From a virus: a DNA stretch of 64,000 nt. The stretch covers positions 310,001 through 374,000 of the IMG/VR virus record IMGVR_UViG_3300049215_000771. One strand, 5' to 3'. The position numbers and the translations under genes were made by a program. Shown here in pieces: positions 6,831 to 14,186 of the stretch (positions within the stretch are counted from its first letter, which is position 1; each line of letters begins with the position of its first letter). The notes beneath the pieces were generated by a model. The model did no database searches and had not been told where the DNA came from. It saw only the letters and a list, made by a program, of their open reading frames with translations.

Positions 6831-8711
6831 TCACCACCCAAATTCTTTGAGGAGTTTGTCGTATCTACGCTGGACTCCGAACATTACTGCTGGCATGATA
6901 CTATCCTTGCCGGGAGCCAAGATGTCTACGTTTTCCTCATCAGTAAGCAAATCTTCCGGCTTGCCTTCCATCAACTCCCGCTTGATTTCTTCGTACAAGT
7001 CCGTTTTGAATGTGTTTGTCAGTTCCTTGGGGACATCGGCACCCATTGGGATATTGCGAACGAGAGCATCACGCACATACAAAGCCATACACATCGCCAT
7101 GATAGCGTCATCGTGCTGGCCCTTCTGCGCCTCAGCTTTCTTCGTCACCGGGTTGTACTCGAACGTGTGCAACTCAGTTACAAACCGGAAGCTGTTGACA
7201 CGCATCGTGTTGTCAATCAAGCGATTCTGAAGTGCCTGAAGATACAAAGGTCGATTTGTGCTGTTCAGCTTGATGCCAGGTTTTGTAGCTGCTATACCTT
7301 TCGTTCCCTCATAGTGCAAGTTGTCGTAGAACAACGTGTGCTGGAGGTAATTCAACACGGACCCGCCTGGACCCATGTTTTCAACAACCACCAAGGCGTT
7401 GTTGTAGTAGATCGCCACTTCGTTCAGAACTTGAGCAAAAATGTGTGGCGGAATGGTGTTGGAGTAAAATTCGGCAACCTGTTCCAAAGTTGCTGTGTTG
7501 AGAACCTGGAACACGGAATTGTCGTTGTTCTCGCATTGACCTTCGGCCACGTCCACACCGATGATGTACTCCTGGCCGTCTTCTGGTTCCTTCCAAAGCC
7601 AAAGGGCACCCTTGTTGTGTTCATCCTCGATCTGCGACACACGCCCGGCCCGGTTACACCACTTGGAGAACATCTTGCGTGTCGGGTAGTTGTTCATCGT
7701 CTGCTCATGCAGGCGACGGATGACGTTTTCTTTGAAGTAGGTGTCACCAGAACCCAGGAACTCACGCAAAACTTCCTGGAGCAGACCCTTCTCGCCAAGT
7801 TGTTTCTTCTGATCGTCGAACCATTCCTCGTTGTTGTAATCCGGGTGTTCCCAATAGTCCAAGTCAATGACGTGGAACTTGTTACGTTTCTCCTTGCCGT
7901 CGATGTAGGTCTGATGATACCAGTTACCCAAACCGTTGACTGTAGAAACCAAGGTGCAACCACCACCCGTGGACAGTACCGGCCACATAGCCTTCCAGTG
8001 AGTGTCCATGTCAGGAATGAAAGCTGCTTCGTCAACGATCAGGAACGTAACAGACTTACCACGAGCAGCTTCCGGGGAGTAGAACTTCAGAGCGCCGCCT
8101 GTTTGTGTGAATACCTTCAAGTGGTCATTCCATTTGCTGTCCTTTGGTGGCTTCAGCCATTCCGGGAAGTTCTCGATGGCACGGTCGGCCATCATGCCGA
8201 TGTCTGTAGCTTCACGGTCAGTTTTGGACAGTAACATCACTTGCTGATCGGTATCGAACATGCAGCGCCATAGCCCCCACAGGAGGGTTACGGTTGTCAG
8301 ACCACCCTGACGGAACTTGGAAATGATGTTGAAACGAAAATTCTCGTAGTCATTGATGACACGCCGCTGGTATCCATACAATATGAATGGAATGAGGCCA
8401 CGCAGGGGGTGCAAAATCTTTACATACTTGTGGCAAAAATAGGCAAAGCTATTGGTGCATTTGATGATCTCCCGCTGCTGACGAACCTTGTCGTAGCTCT
8501 CGATGCTTGCCATTGGCTCGTCGGGGTCGATCTCAAGTTCGTATTTGTCAAACGTGTAGTACGGGACTAACTTGCCCGTCGCTTTGTCTGTGTAAGTCTC
8601 GTCGTACTCGCCAGCATAGTAGTCCTTGAGTGTTTTGTACTTGCTACGCCAGACTGAATCTGCTTTACTTTTGAAGAACACCTGTGGTGGTGCTTTGATT
8701 TCTTGGTCCAT
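6831..8711 (-). CDS. terL: Terminase large subunit (T4 gp17 type)
   Basis: Packaging motor ATPase and headful nuclease, 626 aa. ATPase domain: Walker A-like loop at about 132-140 reads KFRQGGLTT, with Leu in place of the usual Lys; Walker B FLIVDEAAF at 223-231 with the catalytic Glu. RNase H-type nuclease domain: first Asp in IIGVDVAEG (about 387), Glu region VVVENMGPGG, and the DD pair in GQHDDAIMAM. The ATG at 8711 has AAAGGATGGG upstream; an in-frame ATG at 8789 would run into the divergent peptidase leader. First gene of a minus-strand run through 5003. Confidence 0.95.
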   Translation of the reverse strand: MDQEIKAPPQVFFKSKADSVWRSKYKTLKDYYAGEYDETYTDKATGKLVPYYTFDKYELEIDPDEPMASIESYDKVRQQREIIKCTNSFAYFCHKYVKILHPLRGLIPFILYGYQRRVINDYENFRFNIISKFRQGGLTTVTLLWGLWRCMFDTDQQVMLLSKTDREATDIGMMADRAIENFPEWLKPPKDSKWNDHLKVFTQTGGALKFYSPEAARGKSVTFLIVDEAAFIPDMDTHWKAMWPVLSTGGGCTLVSTVNGLGNWYHQTYIDGKEKRNKFHVIDLDYWEHPDYNNEEWFDDQKKQLGEKGLLQEVLREFLGSGDTYFKENVIRRLHEQTMNNYPTRKMFSKWCNRAGRVSQIEDEHNKGALWLWKEPEDGQEYIIGVDVAEGQCENNDNSVFQVLNTATLEQVAEFYSNTIPPHIFAQVLNEVAIYYNNALVVVENMGPGGSVLNYLQHTLFYDNLHYEGTKGIAATKPGIKLNSTNRPLYLQALQNRLIDNTMRVNSFRFVTELHTFEYNPVTKKAEAQKGQHDDAIMAMCMALYVRDALVRNIPMGADVPKELTNTFKTDLYEEIKRELMEGKPEDLLTDEENVDILAPGKDSIMPAVMFGVQRRYDKLLKEFGW

Positions 8712-8719
8712 ATACCCAT

Positions 8720-8733
8720 CCTTTCTAATTAAG
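8720..8733 (-). promoter_or_regulatory. Shared leader motif CTTAATTAGAAAGG before terL
   Basis: On the minus strand this reads CTTAATTAGAAAGG and ends 8 bases before the terL ATG. The same 14 bases occur before the portal start (20879-20892) and at 46905-46918 (minus). It includes the AAAGG ribosome binding site and an AT-rich palindrome TTAATTA. Confidence 0.45.
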
Positions 8734-8750
8734 GCCATAATTGGCATGGG

Positions 8751-8756
8751 TATATA
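8751..8756 (+). promoter_or_regulatory. TATATA element upstream of M28 peptidase
   Basis: TATATA 20 bases before the ATG at 8776, in the divergent spacer between terL and the peptidase gene. GGGAGGAAAAC follows as ribosome binding site. Confidence 0.4.
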
Positions 8757-8775
8757 GCCACTTTGGGAGGAAAAC

Positions 8776-9921
8776 ATGCGGAAACTCACACTCCTGGCGT
8801 TGACCCTCGCAATCCTGATCGGCGTGGTGTATGTGGCGAAAAAGCAGCCCGGCCCGCAAAAACACCAACCAATTGTTCAAAACCCCTGGCCTAAGCAGAA
8901 AGAAGAAAAGCCCCCGCAACCACCCCAGCCCAAACCAGAAATTACCTTCGAGCAAGCCATCGGCGAGATTACTGAAGCTGACTTGCTCAAACACATGAAC
9001 TACCTTTGCTCTCAGGAGAATGAAGGTAGGATGTCGGGCAAGGCCGGCAACAAAACCTGCGCTGTCTATGTTGAACAACAATTCACCGCAGCCGGCCTGA
9101 ACGTGATGCGACAGAAGTTTCCGATCTCACGAGCCAACCCCGGCCCCAAGAATGAAAATGGCGATGACTTCTCCGAAAACATCATCGCTTGGATTGACGG
9201 AAACGATCCGGCCCTGAAAAATGAAATAATGGTCGTTGGGGCGCATATGGATCACATTGGCTACGGCCCACAATGGAGTTCAGCACGGGGGCAGGGCTTG
9301 AAGATTCACCCTGGGGCAGACGACAATGCCAGCGGCACCACAGCCCTCATCGAGATTGCTCGTGCCCACGCCAAGTGCAAATCACAGGTGAAGCGAACAA
9401 CCATCTTCATGGCTTTTTCCGGCGAGGAGATGGGATTGGTTGGCAGTCGTTACTACTGTAACAATCCCGTATTTCCGAAGAACGGGCCATCCATGTCCAA
9501 GCATATTTTTATGCTCAATATGGATATGATTGGATATTTGAACAAGGGCAGGCTGATGGCCGATTGGGGCGATGCCGAGAAAGTGACGCCAGACCTGAAA
9601 GGGATCATGAACGACCTGAGCGGCAAGTACACGTTCGCAAGATCAATTACCAGCAGTGGTTCTGGCGGAAGCGACCACGCTAGTTTTGCGGCCAAGAATG
9701 TGCCCGTTTGTATTTTGCATACCGGCCAGCACCCTCAATATCATACGCCGCAAGATACGGTGGACCGTATCAATATGCCTGGCATGACGCAAGTGACCAA
9801 ATACGCAACCGAGTTGGCATGGCGTATTGGGCACGCTCCCCGTTTCGCAAGTTACTACGGTGGGGAGTTGAAGAAGTCCGAGTTCGATCACGACTCGATT
9901 CAATTTGGAGGAACGAAATGA
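8776..9921 (+). CDS. Membrane-anchored M28 zinc aminopeptidase
   Basis: 381 aa. Hydrophobic N-terminal anchor or signal (LTLLALTLAILIGVVYV), a Pro-rich linker (about 46-56), then an M28 catalytic domain with all metal ligands: H157 (GAHMDHIG), D182 (GADDNASG), E217/E218 (FSGEEMG; catalytic base and ligand), D250 (NMDMIGY), H323 (QYHTPQD). Family members remove N-terminal amino acids from peptides, usually outside the cytoplasm. Strong ribosome binding site GGGAGG. The stop overlaps the ferritin-like gene start (ATGA). The anchor resembles that of the small 53307 gene. Confidence 0.92.
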   Translation: MRKLTLLALTLAILIGVVYVAKKQPGPQKHQPIVQNPWPKQKEEKPPQPPQPKPEITFEQAIGEITEADLLKHMNYLCSQENEGRMSGKAGNKTCAVYVEQQFTAAGLNVMRQKFPISRANPGPKNENGDDFSENIIAWIDGNDPALKNEIMVVGAHMDHIGYGPQWSSARGQGLKIHPGADDNASGTTALIEIARAHAKCKSQVKRTTIFMAFSGEEMGLVGSRYYCNNPVFPKNGPSMSKHIFMLNMDMIGYLNKGRLMADWGDAEKVTPDLKGIMNDLSGKYTFARSITSSGSGGSDHASFAAKNVPVCILHTGQHPQYHTPQDTVDRINMPGMTQVTKYATELAWRIGHAPRFASYYGGELKKSEFDHDSIQFGGTK

Positions 9922-10358
9922 CGTTGAATGATATGATCGCCCTGCTCAATGGGGACTTGATGAACGAATGGAAGCATTTGCGCTTCTACCTGGCGAATGC
10001 CAGCCTGATGACTGGCCTGCACGCCCATGAGTACAAGGAGTTTCTGCTGAAGGCTGCTGAGGGGGAAATGGCCCATGTTGTTGCCTTCCAAGACCTGATT
10101 ATTGGACTTGGAGGGATGCCTACAACAGATAGCAACCCTTTCCTGACCACTTCTGACCCGACCGAGGTTGTAAAATTGGCCTTGGCGATGGAAGATGAGG
10201 TAGTGAAGAACTATGTACAACGGCAGGACGACGCCCGGAAGCTGGCGGCGACTGATCCGGTCAATGGGGGCTGGATTGATGTGTTCATGGACGGGCAAAT
10301 CCAAGACAGCAGGGAAGATGCTGACCATTTGCGGCAGATTTTGAAAGGCATCAAGTAA
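9918..10358 (+). CDS. Ferritin-like di-iron protein, 146 aa
   Basis: Four-helix ferritin-like domain. Ligand pattern close to bacterioferritin: E17 (NEWKHLRFY), E50 and H53 (EGEMAHV), E92/E94 (MEDEVVKNY), and E133/D134 with H137 (SREDADHL). The family stores iron or uses a di-iron site against peroxide. Length and helix order match bacterioferritin-type proteins, but the haem Met was not verified. The ATG at 9918 overlaps the M28 stop; GGAGG lies in the M28 gene end. Whether it is enzymatic or a structural relic is unknown. Confidence 0.75.
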   Translation: MTLNDMIALLNGDLMNEWKHLRFYLANASLMTGLHAHEYKEFLLKAAEGEMAHVVAFQDLIIGLGGMPTTDSNPFLTTSDPTEVVKLALAMEDEVVKNYVQRQDDARKLAATDPVNGGWIDVFMDGQIQDSREDADHLRQILKGIK

Positions 10359-10369
10359 AGGAGGGGTTC

Positions 10370-10912
10370 ATGCCGACCGAGAACGAACGCAAGTACGTTC
10401 TGAACGCCAAGTGCGAACGGGCCGTCGCTGACATGGCGATTCAGAAGTACGAAATCTCACAAGGTTATCTGATCGCCACACGAGGCATCACGGTGCGTGT
10501 GAGAAAGTCAGTTCCCGTATACGCCAACGGCAACAACAAAGGCGGATATTTCTTCACCATGAAAGTGAATACGGGCGGTCGGTGTGTGGAAGTAGAAAAC
10601 AAACTCGATAAGCGGGATTTTGATGACTTGTGGGCCATCTCCCTCAACAAGCTGGAGAAGATTCGCTATGATGTGCGGGCCGGCAAGTACCTGTGGGAGT
10701 GCGACTTCTTCAAGGACTACAAGGCTCAAACGTACATCGCTATTGCTGAGATCGAACTCCCCGAAGGCCAGATGGAACCCGATTCACTGCCTCCCTTCAT
10801 CAAGGACAACCTTCTATATCGAGTTGCATTGACAGACACAAGGTTCTCGAATAAGCTATTAGGTGATGCGAGGTATGCAGCCGATCTGCTTACCGAAATC
10901 ACCAAGAAATGA
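10370..10912 (+). CDS. CYTH domain protein (triphosphate tunnel family)
   Basis: 180 aa. The N-terminal E4-x-E6-x-K8 (ENERKYVL) is the diagnostic CYTH motif. Alternating charged beta strands lining the tunnel follow: VRVRKS, FFTMKV, EVENKL, KIRYDV, LWECDFF and IAEIELPEG. Members hydrolyse inorganic triphosphate, thiamine triphosphate or RNA 5'-triphosphates, or cyclise ATP. Substrate cannot be told from sequence. AGGAGG precedes the ATG at 10370. In the same plus-strand operon as the peptidase and ferritin-like genes. Confidence 0.85.
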   Translation: MPTENERKYVLNAKCERAVADMAIQKYEISQGYLIATRGITVRVRKSVPVYANGNNKGGYFFTMKVNTGGRCVEVENKLDKRDFDDLWAISLNKLEKIRYDVRAGKYLWECDFFKDYKAQTYIAIAEIELPEGQMEPDSLPPFIKDNLLYRVALTDTRFSNKLLGDARYAADLLTEITKK

Positions 10913-10919
10913 GAACCCC

Positions 10920-11222
10920 ATGAAATACAACCTTGTACGAAACATGCCCGTGGCCCGTTTTTGGTACAAAGGGCATCACACCCATCCCGTGCGCCGGACC
11001 ATCCTGGTCATTGAATCGACCCCGCACCTGTTTGTCGGATATGAAGTCCGTGAAGGAAGGATTCTTCGTAAGTTGCAAGATGCTCCAATCAAAAGCTACA
11101 GGAAGGACAAGATCGCCAACACCTACTCGTTGCGCCCGGATGCGCCACTCCGTAGGGAGAACCCCAACGCCAGCACCCTCAAACGAGAGAAGTTGCTTAG
11201 TTTGATCGAAACCGGCTTCTAG
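10920..11222 (+). CDS. Small WYL-like/SH3-like protein, 100 aa
   Basis: Not firmly recognised. A basic beta-rich core, FWYKGHHTHPVRRTILVIE, followed by GYEVREGRILRKL and APIKSYRKDKIA, recalls part of a WYL or SH3-like ligand-binding barrel. Last gene of the 8776-11222 operon, with a perfect hairpin terminator directly after it. Start at 10920 gives eight bases between genes. Confidence 0.55.
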   Translation: MKYNLVRNMPVARFWYKGHHTHPVRRTILVIESTPHLFVGYEVREGRILRKLQDAPIKSYRKDKIANTYSLRPDAPLRRENPNASTLKREKLLSLIETGF

Positions 11223-11235
11223 TCTTTCCGCAAGA

Positions 11236-11277
11236 AAACTGCTCGGCTCACTCCTACATAGGTGAGCCGAGCAGTTT
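11236..11277 (+). terminator. Rho-independent terminator after the M28 operon
   Basis: Perfect 16-bp inverted repeat (arms 11236-11251 and 11262-11277) around a 10-base loop, with the downstream arm ending in TTT followed by CGTTT. Ends the plus-strand operon 8776-11222. Confidence 0.85.
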
Positions 11278-11298
11278 CGTTTAATGAAGGAAAGAAAG

Positions 11299-12399
11299 AT
11301 GCCGTTTTACCAAAACCCGTTTGATGAAGATTTCCGTGGCAACTGGATTCTGGACGACCGCCAGTTGTCCTTGACGTTCAAATGCCCAGGGAACCGAAAC
11401 CAAACGAACCTAGCTGTTTGTTGGAATTTTGAACCTTACGATCTGTCCACGTTCAACACGCTTACTATCTACTACGCCTTCGACCGGGCAGACCTGGTTC
11501 CAACCCAGCCTGGAGGTTTGTCGGCGGGGAGTGGTATTGCGCAGCGGGCATTTGTAAATTGGGCCTCCTTGCCCATTAACATAGCAGGTGCCAATCCTTC
11601 GGCAACACTGGCCGCTGAAATAGTCGCCATCCTGAATGCCAACACGACATTTTCAGATCATCTGGTTGCCAGCCTGGACAATTTCCAGCGTGGCACCAAC
11701 CAGCCGACCATGCGTGTAGTCATCAAAGGGAAGAAACCAAAACACGCTTTCAAGTTCTATTTTGACAATGGTGGAGCCGAGCAAAAGTTGAAATTCAACA
11801 AATATGCCGGCGTCTCCGACCTTCCTTCATACTTCGACCGCCACACCATCGCCAATCGTTTCCAGTACAACGACAGCGTTGGTCTACTTGTCCGTTTGTC
11901 ACAATCAATTTCAGGTATCAGCGCCGCCAACCCCACGGTGGTCACAACTGTCAACCCCCACGGACTAACCACGGGCGATGTAATTTACGTTGACAATTCT
12001 GATTCTAATCCGGTCATTGACGGGCAACAAACCGTAACAGTTACGGGTGCCAACACTTTCACAGTACCAGTCAATGTATCCACGGCGGGCACACGGGGCG
12101 AGTTCTTGACCACACAAAACTACAACGTGGTCAAAGACTATGGCCTTGACCCATTGTCAATGAAACAAGATTGGGAACAGTTGTCGGGTGGTTCCCAATC
12201 CTTCATGTTCACAAGTCAAACTTTTGACAGTAATAGTCCGCCACGGATGACACAACAGATTCTATACCATGCTGGTTCGGTTGCTGGCGACTTGGCGGTA
12301 AAAACGATCTATGTATACAGCGGAACGAACACCCAGCCGATTCAAATCTTCCAGATTCCGTATCAGTTGCAGACTGCCGACCTGATTACTCCACCGTAA
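11299..12399 (+). CDS. Virion structural protein with FCCH-like beta domain
   Basis: 366 aa, beta-rich. Residues about 205-260 (PHGLTTGDVIYVDN and TVTVTGANTFTVPV) match the FCCH-like beta-barrel repeat (HGL-x-x-G-D-x-V ... ANTFT) that recurs in phage tail and baseplate proteins. The N-terminal third resembles adhesion or tail-associated proteins by composition. I start at the ATG at 11299 because GAAGGAAAG sits upstream; an ATG at 11284 is in frame. The 3' end overlaps a small minus-strand gene by 14 bases. Confidence 0.7.
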   Translation: MPFYQNPFDEDFRGNWILDDRQLSLTFKCPGNRNQTNLAVCWNFEPYDLSTFNTLTIYYAFDRADLVPTQPGGLSAGSGIAQRAFVNWASLPINIAGANPSATLAAEIVAILNANTTFSDHLVASLDNFQRGTNQPTMRVVIKGKKPKHAFKFYFDNGGAEQKLKFNKYAGVSDLPSYFDRHTIANRFQYNDSVGLLVRLSQSISGISAANPTVVTTVNPHGLTTGDVIYVDNSDSNPVIDGQQTVTVTGANTFTVPVNVSTAGTRGEFLTTQNYNVVKDYGLDPLSMKQDWEQLSGGSQSFMFTSQTFDSNSPPRMTQQILYHAGSVAGDLAVKTIYVYSGTNTQPIQIFQIPYQLQTADLITPP

Positions 12400-12583
12400 A
12401 ATCGTGATGAGTCCAGAAAGCTGCTGATTTGGATAAGTCGTAGAACGAACGTACAACCCGTGTTTCCTTGGGAGGCACGGGTTGTTTTGTATCTTCAATC
12501 ACTTCCACGGAATAAAAAGGGCGGTTGTGAAGTTCCACACCCGCCCATTCGTGCATTAGTTCTTGCCATGTTTCTGGCGGCAT
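12386..12583 (-). CDS. Small protein downstream of tail-anchored protein, 65 aa
   Basis: Not recognised. Supported by position: ATG four bases after the stop of the 12588-13193 gene and a protein-like sequence (HNRPFYSVEVIED). No clear ribosome binding site. A hairpin with a T-run for the opposite strand lies inside it, so the reading frame might instead be chance. Confidence 0.4.
   Translation of the reverse strand: MPPETWQELMHEWAGVELHNRPFYSVEVIEDTKQPVPPKETRVVRSFYDLSKSAAFWTHHDFTVE
12453..12485 (+). terminator. Hairpin terminator for the 11299-12399 transcript
   Basis: 10-bp inverted repeat (ACAACCCGTG and CACGGGTTGT), 13-base loop, followed by TTTGT. Lies 54 bases after the structural gene stop on the plus strand. 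Confidence 0.55.
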
Positions 12584-12587
12584 TGTT

Positions 12588-13193
12588 TTACATACCGAAG
12601 ATTACATACCCCAAACCAACAACAAGGGCTGCGATGACACCCCACAGGATCAAGTTCATAGTCGGGTTCGGCTGAGTGTTGCCACCAACACGACGACCGA
12701 TTTCATCTGCCAGGCTACCTGGAACCGGCGTTGGCTGAACCGGCTGAACTGGCTGAACCGGGGCCGGCGCAGGCTGGGGTGCTGGCCTTACGTCGTCCTT
12801 CACCGCTTTCATCGCAGCGACAATCGCCTCGATCATTTCTTCCCTGGTAACGTGGCAAGGGTTGTCGTCTGTCTGCTGGTCAGTGCTGAGAGATCGAACC
12901 GATGGTTCTGCAACCAAATGTTCAACCAACTGCATCTGTACTTTCGGCTCGATAGACTCGACTTTTTTCTCAACCACTGCACCAGTTTTGTCGATGGTGT
13001 GGATTTCCCTCTCGTAAACGAAGGGCTTCCTTTTTTCTACAACTCGCTGCGAAAGGCGAAGTGGTCGCTCATCTTCAACGTGAAGTTCTACAACCCGTTC
13101 CGCCTCTCCGTTAGGATTCACATTCTCCGTGACCCGACGCTCGGCCCTGCGGCCATCTTCAAGCGTCCACTTTTCAGATTTGAAGTCGTCCAT
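12588..13193 (-). CDS. C-terminally membrane-anchored protein, 201 aa
   Basis: Unknown family. Charged N-terminal 100 residues, a Pro/Ala/Val-rich linker (about 137-155), a short segment SLADEIGRRVGGN, then a single C-terminal membrane helix (MNLILWGVIAALVVGLGYV). This is a tail-anchored layout with the bulk in the cytoplasm or virion. AAGGAGAA precedes the ATG. No signal peptide. Confidence 0.7.
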   Translation of the reverse strand: MDDFKSEKWTLEDGRRAERRVTENVNPNGEAERVVELHVEDERPLRLSQRVVEKRKPFVYEREIHTIDKTGAVVEKKVESIEPKVQMQLVEHLVAEPSVRSLSTDQQTDDNPCHVTREEMIEAIVAAMKAVKDDVRPAPQPAPAPVQPVQPVQPTPVPGSLADEIGRRVGGNTQPNPTMNLILWGVIAALVVGLGYVIFGM

Positions 13194-13261
13194 AATAGTT
13201 CTCCTTATAGAGACGGTCTAGGAGTATGTATCCAGCAGCAATGGAAATCTGAAGGAGACTA

Positions 13262-13549
13262 TTAGCACTTTGGCCGTACCTTGACCTCTCGGATGTCCAC
13301 GCCGGGACCACCCAATATCTTCTCGGCGATTTCTGTCGCTTCTGCCCTCGCTTCTTCAATGGTTGTAGCTTGAATAACAGGAAGGTTCTTGTACTCGATT
13401 CCAAGTCCCCTGTCATAACGAACGATTGCAACGAACTCGCCAATAACCGGCTTCTTCGTCTTGGCATCCTGCAAAGCACGATAGACGATCTCGACAGCCT
13501 CCTCGAAGCTGTGCCCTTTGGCGATGAGTTCCTGAAGTAGATTTTCCAT
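13262..13549 (-). CDS. Unknown protein, 95 aa
   Basis: Not recognised. Starts with a helical segment (MENLLQELIAKGHSFEEAVEIVYRAL, quoted in part: ENLLQELIAKGHSFEEAV), then a small alpha/beta unit in which strands are followed by TTIEEARAEATEIAEKIL. The ATG at 13549 sits 16 bases after a TATATA element; AAAGG is 11 bases upstream. Confidence 0.6.
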   Translation of the reverse strand: MENLLQELIAKGHSFEEAVEIVYRALQDAKTKKPVIGEFVAIVRYDRGLGIEYKNLPVIQATTIEEARAEATEIAEKILGGPGVDIREVKVRPKC

Positions 13550-13564
13550 AGGATGGACCCTTTG

Positions 13565-13570
13565 TATATA
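13565..13570 (-). promoter_or_regulatory. TATATA element upstream of the 13549 start
   Basis: TATATA 16 bases before the ATG at 13549 on the minus strand, between two minus-strand genes. Confidence 0.4.
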
Positions 13571-13596
13571 GGAGCAATATCTTGATTTTACCCTGG

Positions 13597-14148
13597 CTAG
13601 ATGCCCCACTTCAACCGCATCTCCTGTAGAAATTCGGCCTGCTCCCTTCGGGCCTCACGGTTGACAACTTTCGCTTGTGCCTTCCTGTTTGTTCTTTCCT
13701 TCTTCTTGCAAGACTCAAACAAGTTCTCAACAACCTTCTCCCACTCGTGACCAGGAACGTACCCATCGAGTTCGTTGGCAAGTTCCCTGTAGACCAGGTG
13801 TCCCTGCCAATAAGTCTTCAAGTCCCTCGTTTCTTCGTTCCAGCTAATCTCCAAATGAATCCCCCGGCGCAGCCCATCAAAATGCCAACCAATAAGATGG
13901 GTTACTTCTTCCTCATCGAAATAAGGAATAGCATCTTCATCAGGAATTTCATCGAAATCAGGAAGAAAATTCTGCTCGAAGTTAGCAGAACCTTGACGCA
14001 CCATTGGCTCTCCGAAGGTTTTAGCAATGCGTGCCAGTTTTCCTTCACCGCCCATATAGCCATTCTTCATGGCCTCAATCGTGCGATGTTCTCGAATTGT
14101 TTGTTCTTTCCGAAGGAACAAAGCGGGATGTTCTTTTCGTTGATTCAT
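13597..14148 (-). CDS. Unknown protein, 183 aa
   Basis: Not recognised. Basic ends and an acidic middle (PDFDEIPDEDAIPYFDEEE), then LIGWHFDGLRRGIHLEISW. The C-terminus is Arg/Lys-rich. The ATG at 14148 follows a TATATA element by 4 bases and has no convincing ribosome binding site. Confidence 0.6.
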   Translation of the reverse strand: MNQRKEHPALFLRKEQTIREHRTIEAMKNGYMGGEGKLARIAKTFGEPMVRQGSANFEQNFLPDFDEIPDEDAIPYFDEEEVTHLIGWHFDGLRRGIHLEISWNEETRDLKTYWQGHLVYRELANELDGYVPGHEWEKVVENLFESCKKKERTNRKAQAKVVNREARREQAEFLQEMRLKWGI

Positions 14149-14152
14149 ACAC

Positions 14153-14158
14153 TATATA
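14153..14158. promoter_or_regulatory. TATATA element between divergent genes
   Basis: TATATA 5 bases from the minus start (14148) and 29 bases before the plus start (14187). Confidence 0.4.
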
Positions 14159-14186
14159 CCCACGTCTTCCACAATAAAGGAGTGTT

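Noticed and set aside
6813-8234. 473-codon open frame opposite the terminase gene
   Set aside because: Shadow frame; the terminase motifs are on the other strand.
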